A DNA stretch of 64,000 nt from an uncultured Clostridia bacterium (GCA_947629575.1 CANREF010000001.1:124001-188000), one strand, 5' to 3'; numbered from the stretch's first letter, positions 49,579 to 57,389 are shown. Made by a program: numbers and translations. The notes: generated by a model not told the origin, from the sequence alone.

Positions 49579-49830
49579 TTTCGCACATTTCTTTGCTCAC
49601 TCCACCCCGTCCACCGACACGTCATCCCGAGCGTAGCGAAGCGAAGTCGAGGGATCTCGTTCTAAGAGCAAACTGCGGGGTGTCGTTTCGAAAAGAAATG
49701 TGCGAGGGGTTAAGTGATTTGCTTCGTAAAAGCAATCTACCCGCCCGATAACGGCTTCGTAAAAACGGAAAGCGCGAGGTGTCGCGCAAATTGTGTCTCG
49801 CAGCGCAAAAGCGTGGTTTTGCTCGCGGAA
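49579..49830 (+). repeat. Post-stop fold-back element, copy 5 (tandem to copy 4)
   Basis: 5' arm TTTCGCACATTTCTTT (49579-49594), 3' arm GAAAAGAAATGTGCGA (49690-49705). Cargo almost identical to copy 4, so the pair looks like a tandem duplication of about 260 bases. The tail diverges after its first 25 bases and ends GCTCGCGGAAGG. Confidence 0.87.
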
Positions 49831-50010
49831 GGAATTTGGGAACTCGCCCCACCCCCTTAGTCCCCCTCCCACGGAGGGGGCGGAAAGCCCTCTCCTTAGG
49901 AGAGGATGCCCCTTCAGGGGCGGGTGTGGTGTCCCAAAACCACCTCAGTCACCTACGGACAGCTTCTCCTAAAGAGAAGCCGAGCCGAACTAAGAGCATC
50001 AAATTAAAAT
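49831..50010. repeat. Mosaic repeats before rpsP
   Basis: No gene. CCCCTCCCACGGAGGGGG, CTCTCCTTAGGAGAG and CACCTCAGTCACCTACGG modules. Confidence 0.7.
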
Positions 50011-50037
50011 CTGAAATTTATTTGGAGGTATATTACC

Positions 50038-50331
50038 ATGGTAAAAATGAGACTGGTGAGAATGGGCGATAAAAAATCCCCCGTCTACCGCATTGTGGTC
50101 GTGGACGCGAGAAAAGCGGCGACCGGCGAGTACATCGACAAGGTGGGTTTCTACGATCCCAAGTCCACTCCCGTGACATTGACGGTGGACGTCGAAAAGG
50201 CCAAGGATTGGCTCGCCAAGGGCGTTCAGCCCACCGAGACCGTCAAGTCTTTGCTCGTAAAGACAGGCGCGCTCGAAAAGTCCGAGAAGCTCTCTCCCGC
50301 CAAAACCAAGGGCAAGAAAAAGAAGAAGTAA
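50038..50331 (+). CDS. rpsP: Small ribosomal subunit protein bS16
   Basis: A 97-residue S16: MVKMRLVRMGDKKSPVYRIVVVDARKAATGEYIDKVGFYDP is the family N-terminus; the C-terminal tail is Lys-rich (KTKGKKKKK). GGAGG lies nine bases before the ATG at 50038; a second Met at codon 4 is too far from it. Normally it directly follows ffh; here about 720 bases of repeats lie between. Confidence 0.96.
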   Translation: MVKMRLVRMGDKKSPVYRIVVVDARKAATGEYIDKVGFYDPKSTPVTLTVDVEKAKDWLAKGVQPTETVKSLLVKTGALEKSEKLSPAKTKGKKKKK

Positions 50332-50336
50332 TTAAG

Positions 50337-50500
50337 TTCACAAATTTTTCCTGACGGAAAAATTTCGTGAGGAAACTTGCTTTGCTGCCTTAACCTACTT
50401 GTCCTCTCGTTCGTTTCAAAGGACAATAAGGCAAAAGTAATTGCCAAATTGGGTCGCCTACGGCGGAAGTGAATTCCGCCTAAGGCACATAATTGGGAAT
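50337..50500 (+). repeat. Post-stop fold-back element, copy 6 (after rpsP, tail type 2)
   Basis: Begins five bases after the rpsP TAA. 5' arm TTCACAAATTTTTCC (50337-50351), 3' arm GGAAAAATTTCGTGA (50356-50370), one bulged base. Tail type 2 follows: GGAAACTTGC, TTGTCC/GGACAA and AAGTAATTGCCAAATTGGG. Confidence 0.82.
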
Positions 50501-50503
50501 AGT

Positions 50504-50665
50504 CCACAAATTTTGTCGTTCCGACAAAATTTCGTGAGGGGGTTAAGTTGTCTGCTTCGTAGCTGCAATCTGCCCGCCCGATAGCTGCTTCGTAAAAACA
50601 AAAAGCCGCAGGTGTGCGGCAAATTGTGTGCGCTGCCGCAGGGAAACCCTGCTTCGCGCAGTGAT
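50504..50665 (+). repeat. Post-stop fold-back element, copy 7 (tail type 1)
   Basis: Stem CCACAAATTTTGTCG (50504-50518) and CGACAAAATTTCGTG (50522-50536) with almost no cargo. Type 1 tail from GGTTAAGTTGTCTGCTTCG to a CCGCAGGGAAACCCTGC hairpin. Shows a short hairpin can replace the long fold-back before the same tail. Confidence 0.82.
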
Positions 50666-50790
50666 GAAAGGAAAGAACCCCCACCTGTCATGGCTACGCC
50701 ATGCCACCCGCCCCCTTGGAAAGGGGGCAGGTCTAAGGCCTACCCCCTACGGGGTGGGAGGAGCCTCCCATTCTCTCTTTGAGAGGGTAT
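50666..50790. repeat. Short mosaic repeats before khpA
   Basis: No gene. Contains GCCATGACAGG-type and CCCCCTTGGAAAGGGGG and CTCTCTTTGAGAGGG fold-backs. Confidence 0.6.
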
Positions 50791-50811
50791 AGATCGTAAA
50801 GGAGTAATATT

Positions 50812-51051
50812 ATGTTGGATTTGATCAAGTATATCGTGGAAACCTTTGCAGAGGACAAAGAGCACATCTCCTATGAAGTGGAAGAGACGGAGGAGAGCAT
50901 CAACGTCACCGTGCTCCTTTCCGATTCCGACATGGGAAAAGTCATCGGGAAGCAGGGCAAGATCGCCAAGGCGCTTCGCACCCTCGTCCGCTGCAAGACT
51001 CCCCGCGAAAGCAAGAAGTATAACATCGAGATCAAAGAACGGGAAGAGTGA
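50812..51051 (+). CDS. khpA: KhpA-type KH-domain RNA-binding protein
   Basis: A 79-residue single KH domain: LIKYIVETFAEDKEHISYEVEE, then the RNA-binding GKVIGKQGKIAKALRTLV with the GxxG loop GKQG. KhpA pairs with KhpB/Jag and binds many RNAs. AAAGGAG precedes the ATG. Order rpsP-khpA is standard; the usual next genes rimM, trmD and rplS are absent, replaced by a convergent flippase gene. Confidence 0.95.
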   Translation: MLDLIKYIVETFAEDKEHISYEVEETEESINVTVLLSDSDMGKVIGKQGKIAKALRTLVRCKTPRESKKYNIEIKEREE

Positions 51052-51092
51052 ATCGTTCCCGTCCGTTGCTTTTCGGCCTTTCCCATAACGAG

Positions 51093-51121
51093 AAAGCGCA
51101 CTTTTGCGGTGCGCTTTTTTT
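51093..51121 (+). terminator. Terminator of the rpsP-khpA region
   Basis: Arms AAAGCGCAC (51093-51101) and GTGCGCTTT (51109-51117), T-run after. Convergent with the flippase gene ending at 51151. Confidence 0.88.
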
Positions 51122-51150
51122 GTGCGAAAAAGTTGCGCTTGAAAGTGCGC

Positions 51151-52665
51151 TCAGGAGACTTTTCCGCTGCGGCGGCGTCTTCCGAAGAAGCGGGCAAAGA
51201 TCGCCTTTAAGTCCATGAGCCGAAGCGCCGTGAAGAGAAGGATCTCCGCTCCGCCGATAACTGCGATCGTGAGTGCAAGCGCGGGAATGTGGCTGAAATA
51301 GGTCACCAAGAATGCGCGCACAAAATATCCCAGCCCGATGGCGGGCAGAACCGCCGCGGCGAGCTTGAGGAAATATTTCCATGAACCAAGCCCGCCCGTT
51401 TTCTTTTTCAGCAGGGCAAGAGAGCATCCCGCGGAGATGGTGTAATCGCACGCCATTCCCACGCAGAGAGCGCCGCTGCCCAAGTATTTGGGCAAGAACC
51501 ATACGCACAGAAGCATCGCTCCCGCACCGCACAAAAAGAAGAGCAGGGTCTGTTTTTCGCAGCCGAGGGAATTGAGGATGCTCGTCGAGATCATCGTCAG
51601 GCTCATGGGAAGGAGCAGGAGCGCGCAGGCGGAGATGAGCCTTCCGCTGGAGGCGTTTGAATAGAGCATGGCGCCCACGTCCCCGCCGCATACGACGAAG
51701 AAGGGGATGAGGATGCCCGCGATGAGCAGGGTCGCGTTCAGCGCCCGTTCCACGAGGGCGGAGAGTTTTTCAAGTTCTTTTTTGTAGTAACATTCGCTCA
51801 ATTCCGGCACAAGGACCAGGGCGATAGAGCCGATGAGGGTAGAGGGGATCATGAGCACGGGCATCACCATTCCGTAAACGATGCCGTATTCGCTCATGGC
51901 GTGCGCCGAGGAAACTCCCGCCGCCATGAGCCGCATGGGAAAGAGCACCGAGATAAAAGAATTCACAAGCGAGGAGGAAGTCCGCATCGCCGTGACGGGA
52001 AGGGAAGACTTCAGAAGGGGAAGGAATTCCCCGCGCGGCGAGCGCAATTTCCCACCCCGTATGAAGAAATAGATGAGTGCGATCGTAAAGGAGCACAGAT
52101 AGGAGATGAGCACGGCGAGCGCGGCGAGCTTGATATCCGCGACCTTCGTATCGAGCCCGAGGAGCAGAAATACGCCCACCCCGATCATGACGATCTCCTC
52201 GATGAGTTCCACGAGAGAGTAGACAAAGAAGCGCTTATTTCCCCAAAAGCAGCCGCGCAGGATGGAATACACCGACGTAAAGGACAATCCGAGAATGAGG
52301 ATATAAAAGAGATCTGCGCAGCGGGGGTCGGAAAAGACGCGCGAAAAGGGCGCTTTGAGAAGGAAGAGCAGAAGAGTGACGGGCACACTCGCAAAGAGAG
52401 TGAGAAGGATCGCCGCGCTTGTCGCCGCCTGCTCCCGTCTCCGTTCGCCGCGCGCACGGTGTTTACTGATGATGCGGGAAAGGGTGATGGGAAGCCCGCT
52501 CGAGGTGATGGTGAGGAAGACCGCAAAGACGGTGAGCGAGACCTGATAGACCCCCAGCCCCTCAGGGCCGAGGATGCGGGAGAGGATGATGCGATAGAGA
52601 AAGCCGAGGCAGTGCTCGAGTGCGGAAAAGATCGTGACGACAAAGGCGGTGCGGTACAAGTTCAT
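51151..52665 (-). CDS. SpoVB/MurJ-like oligosaccharide-lipid flippase (MATE/MOP superfamily)
   Basis: A 504-residue integral membrane protein with about 14 helices. FSALEHCLGFLYRIILSRILGPEGLGVYQVSLTVF and SSGLPITLSRIISKHRARG match the stage V sporulation protein B group of polysaccharide flippases; the C-terminus is Arg-rich (FFGRRRRSGKVS). SpoVB is needed for spore cortex synthesis in Bacillus; related proteins also serve vegetative wall or polysaccharide export, so the exact role is open. Divergent from a LysM protein gene. Start at 52663-52665 matches the family, with AAGGC nearby as a weak ribosome site. Confidence 0.87.
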   Translation of the reverse strand: MNLYRTAFVVTIFSALEHCLGFLYRIILSRILGPEGLGVYQVSLTVFAVFLTITSSGLPITLSRIISKHRARGERRREQAATSAAILLTLFASVPVTLLLFLLKAPFSRVFSDPRCADLFYILILGLSFTSVYSILRGCFWGNKRFFVYSLVELIEEIVMIGVGVFLLLGLDTKVADIKLAALAVLISYLCSFTIALIYFFIRGGKLRSPRGEFLPLLKSSLPVTAMRTSSSLVNSFISVLFPMRLMAAGVSSAHAMSEYGIVYGMVMPVLMIPSTLIGSIALVLVPELSECYYKKELEKLSALVERALNATLLIAGILIPFFVVCGGDVGAMLYSNASSGRLISACALLLLPMSLTMISTSILNSLGCEKQTLLFFLCGAGAMLLCVWFLPKYLGSGALCVGMACDYTISAGCSLALLKKKTGGLGSWKYFLKLAAAVLPAIGLGYFVRAFLVTYFSHIPALALTIAVIGGAEILLFTALRLMDLKAIFARFFGRRRRSGKVS

Positions 52666-52722
52666 GCCTTATTTTATTAGCGACGGGTACTCTTTTATGT
52701 ACCGTTCGCATAGAATGAGGAC

Positions 52723-53007
52723 ATGGAATTGCAATTACGGGAGACAGGCTTATACCGTGTGAAGAAGGGGCAGAGGCTGAAAGACATCGCAAGCGCTTTC
52801 CGCATTCCGCCCCGTGTGCTGGCGAGCCGCAACGGTCTGAAAGAAGAGCCCCGCGAGGGAGCTCTTCTGAAGATCCCCTCCGAGAGGCGAGACCTGTACA
52901 CCGTGCGGGGAGGGGAGAGCAAGACGCTGCTCTGCGGCTCTTCGGAAAATTTCGAGGAGCGCAACTGCACCAAATGGCTCTATCCCGGGCAAATCGTGTG
53001 GCTGTAA
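52723..53007 (+). CDS. Small LysM-like protein
   Basis: A 94-residue protein without signal peptide. YRVKKGQRLKDIASAFRIPPRVLASRNGLKEEPREGALLKIP (about 11-52) is one LysM module. The second half, YTVRGGESKTLLCGSSENFEERNCTKWLYPGQIVWL, looks like a diverged second module. LysM binds peptidoglycan or chitin-like glycans; such short cytosolic-looking forms are often coat-associated in spore formers. The GAGG is only two bases from the ATG, an unusual spacing. Followed by a very strong terminator. Confidence 0.75.
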   Translation: MELQLRETGLYRVKKGQRLKDIASAFRIPPRVLASRNGLKEEPREGALLKIPSERRDLYTVRGGESKTLLCGSSENFEERNCTKWLYPGQIVWL

Positions 53008-53012
53008 CAAGT

Positions 53013-53055
53013 GCCGCTCCGCCCTCCGAGAACCTCGGAGGGCGGAGCGGCTTTT
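53013..53055. terminator. Bidirectional terminator, 18-bp perfect stem
   Basis: Arms 53013-53030 and 53034-53051, loop AAC, with TTTT after on the plus strand. The stop codon of the minus-strand XRE gene (53055-53057) touches it. Confidence 0.9.
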
Positions 53056-53336
53056 CATATACTCTTCAAAAAGTCCAGCAGGAGCTGTCTCTGCTTCGGA
53101 GTGAGTTTTGCGCTTACATCGGAGAGGGTCTCCTGCTCCTCCGCGACATTGAAAAATTCCGACAAGGTGACGCCCAAACCGTCGCAGACAAGCCCGAGCT
53201 GCCCGACGGTGATATCCTGCTGCCCGAGTTCCACCCGCCTCAGATGCGTTTGCGAAACGCCTGCCCATTCCGCGAGCCCATTCTGCGTGAATCCGGCACG
53301 CTCCCGCAGCTCCCTGATCCGTTGCCCTACTTCCAT
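53055..53336 (-). CDS. XRE-family regulator (second in window)
   Basis: A 93-residue protein. IRELRERAGFTQNGLAEWAGVSQTHLRRVELGQQDITVGQLGLVCDGLGVTLSEFF is a full XRE helix-turn-helix; a helical C-terminal tail (LTPKQRQLLLDFLKSI) follows. It is divergent from the zinc-ribbon membrane protein gene, and repeated TCTTATAG/CTATAAGA half-sites lie in the shared upstream region, so it probably controls that promoter and its own. It is not a close relative of the XRE at 35730-35933. Confidence 0.88.
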   Translation of the reverse strand: MEVGQRIRELRERAGFTQNGLAEWAGVSQTHLRRVELGQQDITVGQLGLVCDGLGVTLSEFFNVAEEQETLSDVSAKLTPKQRQLLLDFLKSI

Positions 53337-53356
53337 TGCCTTTCCTCGAAAAATAG

Positions 53357-53452
53357 TCTTATAGAAATAATTTTACACAAAAAACAGAAAATAATTAGTT
53401 TTATAAGATTGCGAAATTATTCTTATAGTGCTATAATATATGTACTATAAGA
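53357..53452 (+). promoter_or_regulatory. Promoter with repeated TCTTATAG half-sites (zinc-ribbon gene / XRE)
   Basis: TTGCGA (53409-53414), 17-base spacer, TATAAT (53432-53437). The inverted pair TCTTATAGT (53421-53429) and ACTATAAGA (53444-53452) encloses the -10. Further half-sites are at 53357-53364 (TCTTATAG) and 53401-53408 (TTATAAGA). Confidence 0.8.
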
Positions 53453-53469
53453 CTAAAGGAGAACAGCCG

Positions 53470-55764
53470 ATGAACAAATGCCAAAAATGTCAAACGGAAT
53501 TTGAGGGAAAGTTTTGCCCCAATTGCGGCGCCAAGTGGGAGCAGACTTGCCCCAAATGCGGGAAAACCGTATTGCCGTCAGCGAAATTTTGCGTCTATTG
53601 CGGTCAACTCTTGGCGCAGACGCCCTCCGCACCTGCGCCGATGCCCGCTCCCGCACCTGTACCTAAACCTGTACCTTTATCCGTTTCCATGCCCGAGCCT
53701 GCGCCCGAACCTGTGCCCGAACCTGTGCCCGAATCTGCGCCTGAACCTGCGCCTGAACCCGTACCCGAACCTGTTCCTGCGCCTGCTTCCGCACCTGCTT
53801 ACGTGGCGCCTGCGCCTATAGCCGGGAGCGCGGCGGCTTCCGAGAGCCGCGATCGCAAGAGAAGAGAGATCGTAGCGGCGGTGATGCGCTATCTTCCCGG
53901 GGGACTTTTGCTCCTGTTCTCCTTGCTCTTGTGGGCGTTTTACGCCGCTCCCGTGTTCAAAGTGCAGGACCTTTTGGGGACGATCGAGGGAAACGTATAT
54001 CAGATCTACGGCGAAAGAATGCTGTCCGAATTCCACGGGGCAATTCTCACGCTCTATGTTTTTACGCCGCTCGCTACCGTTGCCGGAGCTGTATCCCTCT
54101 TCCTCGCCTACAAAGGAAGGAGACTGCTTCCGTCGATCCTGACGTTGGTGTTCTATCTCCACTTTTTCTCGCTCGGGATCGCGCTCGCGGTGATCGACGG
54201 CAAATATTTAAGCGTGGGGGCTTGTCCCATTCTGATCATCCTTTTTTCGTGCCTGTTTGCCGCGATAAATATCGTCGCTTTTGTGCTCGAATGGAAGCTG
54301 CAGCTCCCGTCGGCAAAGGAAGGGGAGGGGATAGCGATCGAATATGAGCAGGAGCTTCCCCCCGTTTTGCCGCAGCCTGTGAAAAGGCCGATCAAGCCCA
54401 CCTTTTCGGGGAGGGACTGCCTCAACGACGATGAACGGACGGAATTCGTCAAACGGGTAGACCGTCATGTGCAAAACAAGCGTATCCTTGCCTGTCTGCT
54501 GTGGCTTCCCCTTTTGATCGGGGGATTGTGTGAGCTCATTGGTGGAGCGATGGAAAACTGGTACATCGGATACCACACGATGTACACGATGTCTATAATC
54601 GAAATTAGTTGTTCGGGACTTGTCATTGTCGTTGCGCCCATCGTGTGCCGCTGCATACACGTCAAGGGTTGGCATCCCGAGAAGGTCTACCGCCGCGGCG
54701 GCAGTATCATGACCCTCGTATTCGCCGCGAGCATGATCTTGGAATCTCTCATATCTCTTGCGACAATTTTTGGCGAAGCCGGGGGATCTATAAACTTCGA
54801 GTTCTCGTTATGGACTTCCGTCGTTTTCTTCCTTTTGATCCTTCTTTTGATCCTTTTTGTCGTGATCTTCGAGAGCATCACGCTCCATAAGGGAGGAAAA
54901 CTTTCAAAGATGCTCTGCGGCGCCGGTCGTCCCATAAAAAATCCCGACCTTTACATGCAGTTCAACCGCGAGTGGAGCGCATATGCCGTGCAGCGCGCGG
55001 CCTATAAAAAATATCGCCGCGATCTGACCGCTTACCGCTATTCCACGCCCAAGGAAGAGAGACAAAAGATCCCCAGGCAGACGCCCTTCGCATGGATGTG
55101 GATCATGACCCACAAGATCGCCGTGAGCGCCATGGCGCTTGTGCTCGTTGCCGTTGTCGTTTTTGCAAGCGTCTTCGCCACGAAAGATTGGCGTTTCACC
55201 CTCGGGACGGTGAGTTCGGTTCGGTTGGGATACTCCGGTTGGAACGTGCAAGATGTGCTCGGAGATCCCGACAATATCGTCGGGAACGTTTGGTATTATT
55301 ACGACGATCGGGCGGGAGAAATGCAAAGAAAGATGGGGGAACTTTCCGCCAAAATGGAAAGCGTCACCTCTCCGTCCGAATTGAATGAGCTGATGGAGGA
55401 GTATAACTCTCTCGAAAGACAGTTGGAACAGATGGAGTTCAAGGCGATCGTAATCACTTTCCAACAGGACGAATACGATTCCACGGTCTCCTCGGTGCTC
55501 TTCAACACGAAGATGAAGGCGATCCCCGGGAAGAAAGAGGTGGTCGGCGTGACGATTTATCCAGATTATTTATGGTCCGGGTGGAACAGTGACGATCTTC
55601 GGAAGATACGGTATGAGATCGAATATGCGGACGGAAGCTATCAATCGGCATATCTCTCCCCCTCGGTGCTCTCCCAAGCCGTTGAGAGCGCGAATGGGGA
55701 TTATACGATCTCTTGGTCCGATCAATACGGCGACTACAGCGCAACTTTGCGCAATTACCATTGA
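53470..55764 (+). CDS. Double zinc-ribbon, Pro-rich, multi-pass membrane protein of unknown function
   Basis: A 764-residue protein. Start at 53470 has AAAGGAG seven bases upstream; a Met ten codons earlier overlaps the operator. Two zinc ribbons: Cys4/7/16/19 and Cys27/30/41/44. Residues about 55-120 are a Pro-Glu/Pro-Ala repeat spacer. Then come several membrane helices (YLPGGLLLLFSLLLWAFYA, ILTLYVFTPLATVAGAVSLFLAY and others) in two blocks separated by a cytosolic segment. After a last helix (IAVSAMALVLVAVVVFASVFA) the C-terminal 170 residues are probably outside, with VRLGYSGWNVQDVLGDPDNI, like SmpA/OmlA-type lipoproteins. Function unknown; controlled probably by the divergent XRE. Confidence 0.8.
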   Translation: MNKCQKCQTEFEGKFCPNCGAKWEQTCPKCGKTVLPSAKFCVYCGQLLAQTPSAPAPMPAPAPVPKPVPLSVSMPEPAPEPVPEPVPESAPEPAPEPVPEPVPAPASAPAYVAPAPIAGSAAASESRDRKRREIVAAVMRYLPGGLLLLFSLLLWAFYAAPVFKVQDLLGTIEGNVYQIYGERMLSEFHGAILTLYVFTPLATVAGAVSLFLAYKGRRLLPSILTLVFYLHFFSLGIALAVIDGKYLSVGACPILIILFSCLFAAINIVAFVLEWKLQLPSAKEGEGIAIEYEQELPPVLPQPVKRPIKPTFSGRDCLNDDERTEFVKRVDRHVQNKRILACLLWLPLLIGGLCELIGGAMENWYIGYHTMYTMSIIEISCSGLVIVVAPIVCRCIHVKGWHPEKVYRRGGSIMTLVFAASMILESLISLATIFGEAGGSINFEFSLWTSVVFFLLILLLILFVVIFESITLHKGGKLSKMLCGAGRPIKNPDLYMQFNREWSAYAVQRAAYKKYRRDLTAYRYSTPKEERQKIPRQTPFAWMWIMTHKIAVSAMALVLVAVVVFASVFATKDWRFTLGTVSSVRLGYSGWNVQDVLGDPDNIVGNVWYYYDDRAGEMQRKMGELSAKMESVTSPSELNELMEEYNSLERQLEQMEFKAIVITFQQDEYDSTVSSVLFNTKMKAIPGKKEVVGVTIYPDYLWSGWNSDDLRKIRYEIEYADGSYQSAYLSPSVLSQAVESANGDYTISWSDQYGDYSATLRNYH

Positions 55765-55780
55765 GTTCGACAAATAATAA

Positions 55781-55814
55781 CCGCCCCCGCCGCCCATATG
55801 GGCGGCGGGGGCGG
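55781..55814 (+). terminator. Strong GC hairpin after the zinc-ribbon gene
   Basis: A perfect 34-base palindrome (17-base arms, centre CATATG). No T-run follows, so it may stall rather than terminate. Confidence 0.6.
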
Positions 55815-56090
55815 TAGCGACAGGAGTACTTCGCGCTTCGCGCTCGTGCTCTTTTGTCATTTCGAGCGGAACGAAGTGAAGTCGAGAAATCTCAAAAAAG
55901 GGTGGGGATGTCTCGACTGCGCTCGACATGACATTAAAACTCGACATGACAGTAAATTCGGCGCGCCCCAACTGAGGCGGGGATGTGTGTCCGACAGGAG
56001 TACTTCGCGCTTCGCGCTCGTGCCGCCCTTAGTAGCGCAAATAGAAGCCTCGGGCGGTCGAACCTACGGTTCGCCTCCTGCCGTAATATT
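55815..56090. repeat. Intergenic repeats with a tRNA-Arg 3'-end duplicate
   Basis: No gene. A 32-base unit with GACAGGAGTACTTCGCGC occurs at 55819-55850 and 55993-56024. The second copy is preceded by GTGTGTCCGACAGGAGT (55985-56001), identical to the 17 bases at 56129-56145 at the 3' end of the tRNA-Arg gene. A CATTTCGAGCGGAACGAAGTG module lies at about 55860. Confidence 0.75.
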
Positions 56091-56091
56091 C

Positions 56092-56127
56092 AAATCCCCG
56101 CATGCCCAAACGGGCATGCGGGGATTT
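56092..56127 (-). terminator. Terminator of tRNA-Arg
   Basis: Arms AAATCCCCGCATGCCC (56092-56107) and GGGCATGCGGGGATTT (56112-56127). It starts at the 3' end of the tRNA gene. Confidence 0.8.
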
Positions 56128-56203
56128 GGTGTGTCCGACAGGAGTCGAACCTGCGGCCTCAAGCTCCGGAGGCTTGCGCTCTATCCAACTGAGCTACGGG
56201 CAC
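56127..56203 (-). tRNA. tRNA-Arg (anticodon CCG), CCA encoded
   Basis: A 77-base tRNA on the minus strand. Acceptor arms GTGCCCG and CGGACAC pair except for C4 against A69; D arm GCTC/GAGC; anticodon arm CAAGC-CTCCGGA-GCTTG with anticodon CCG (reads CGG); T arm GCAGG-TTCGACT-CCTGT; discriminator A and genomic CCA. A TATAAT -10 box for it lies at 56222-56227 on the same strand. The C4-A69 mismatch is unusual. Confidence 0.93.
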
Positions 56204-56303
56204 ATCTTTCATTGTTTTTCCATTATAGCACATTCTTCGGAAAAATGCTTTATATTTTTGCGGAAATATGGTAAAATAAAGAAAAATTTTCGAGGGGACG
56301 GAT

Positions 56304-57389
56304 ATGACGCAGAAAACGGTCGTTGTGGGAATGAGCGGAGGAGTGGACAGCTCCGTTTGCGCATATCTTCTCAAGGAACAGGGCTATCGCGTTGTGGGGC
56401 TCTTCATGAAGAATTGGGAGGAGGACGACGCGGGCGGCGCTTGCAGCGCGGAGGAGGACTTTGAAGACGTCAAACGGGTATGCGGTTTGATTGATATTCC
56501 CTACTACTCCGTCAATTTCGCAAAGGAATACATGGAGCGCGTCTTTTCTCACTTCCTCGCCGAATACCGCGCGGGCAGAACGCCCAACCCCGACGTTTTG
56601 TGCAACAGGGAGATAAAATTCGGGCCTTTCAAAGAATACGCGAGAGCGCTCGGGGCGGACCTCATCGCCACAGGGCATTACTGCGGGATCTCTCACGAAA
56701 GGGGCGTCCACCGCCTTCTGAAGGCAAAGGACAAGGAGAAGGATCAGACCTACTTTTTGAACCAGCTCACCCAGCCCCAGCTCGAGGGGGTGCTCTTCCC
56801 GCTTGCAGACCTCACCAAGGACGAAGTGCGCCAAATCGCACAACGGGTGGGACTTTCCACGGCGGAGAAAAAGGATTCCACGGGGATCTGCTTCATCGGA
56901 GAGCGCAACTTCCGCAAGTTTTTGCAGAGCTATCTGCCCGCCCGCCCCGGGAAGATCCTCTCGCTTTTTGGAGAGGAAGTCGGCGAACATATCGGGCTCA
57001 TGTACTACACTTTGGGACAGCGGCGGGGGCTCGATCTCGGCGGCAAAAAGGGGGAAGAGGGCAGGTGGTTCGTGGTGAAAAAGGACCTCGCCCGAAACAT
57101 TCTCTTCGTCTCCCACGGCGATGAGACGCCGCTCTATTCCCATTCCTGCACGGTGGAAGGGATGAACTTTATCCCCTTCCCGTCCGCAGAGACCGAATTC
57201 GACTGCTTCGCCAAGTTCCGCTACCGCCAGAGCGAACAGGCGGTGCATGTGATCAAAAAAACCGATACGTCTATTGAAATTTTGTACAAAGAACCGCAAC
57301 GGGCGGTCACGGAAGGGCAATATGCCGTGCTCTACGACGAGGCGCAGTGCCTCGGCGGGGGAGTGATCACGGGGACGGATCTGAAATGA
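56304..57389 (+). CDS. mnmA: tRNA-specific 2-thiouridylase MnmA
   Basis: A 361-residue enzyme. VVVGMSGGVDSSVCAYLLKEQGY is the PP-loop; GLFMKNWEEDDAGGACSAEEDFEDVKRVC follows; NPDVLCNREIKFG holds the nucleophile Cys and TGICFIGERNFRKFLQ the second catalytic Cys. It thiolates U34 of tRNA-Lys, Glu and Gln using sulfur from a desulfurase. GAGGGG lies upstream. Stop overlaps the next start (ATGA). A weak promoter (TTTATA, 17, TAAAAT at 56272-56277) precedes it. Confidence 0.96.
   Translation: MTQKTVVVGMSGGVDSSVCAYLLKEQGYRVVGLFMKNWEEDDAGGACSAEEDFEDVKRVCGLIDIPYYSVNFAKEYMERVFSHFLAEYRAGRTPNPDVLCNREIKFGPFKEYARALGADLIATGHYCGISHERGVHRLLKAKDKEKDQTYFLNQLTQPQLEGVLFPLADLTKDEVRQIAQRVGLSTAEKKDSTGICFIGERNFRKFLQSYLPARPGKILSLFGEEVGEHIGLMYYTLGQRRGLDLGGKKGEEGRWFVVKKDLARNILFVSHGDETPLYSHSCTVEGMNFIPFPSAETEFDCFAKFRYRQSEQAVHVIKKTDTSIEILYKEPQRAVTEGQYAVLYDEAQCLGGGVITGTDLK

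Noticed and set aside
49597-49872. Short conserved frames on the minus strand of the repeat tails
   Set aside because: Similar peptides recur only because the DNA repeat recurs; no start context, and frames break between copies.
52688-52722. Leaderless promoter for the LysM gene (TAGAAT just before the ATG)
   Set aside because: No -35-like hexamer at 16-18 bases; a close GAGG gives an alternative explanation.
53690-53830. Possible minisatellite in the Pro-Glu/Pro-Ala region
   Set aside because: The repeat is in frame and codes for a normal Pro-rich spacer; unit boundaries are irregular.
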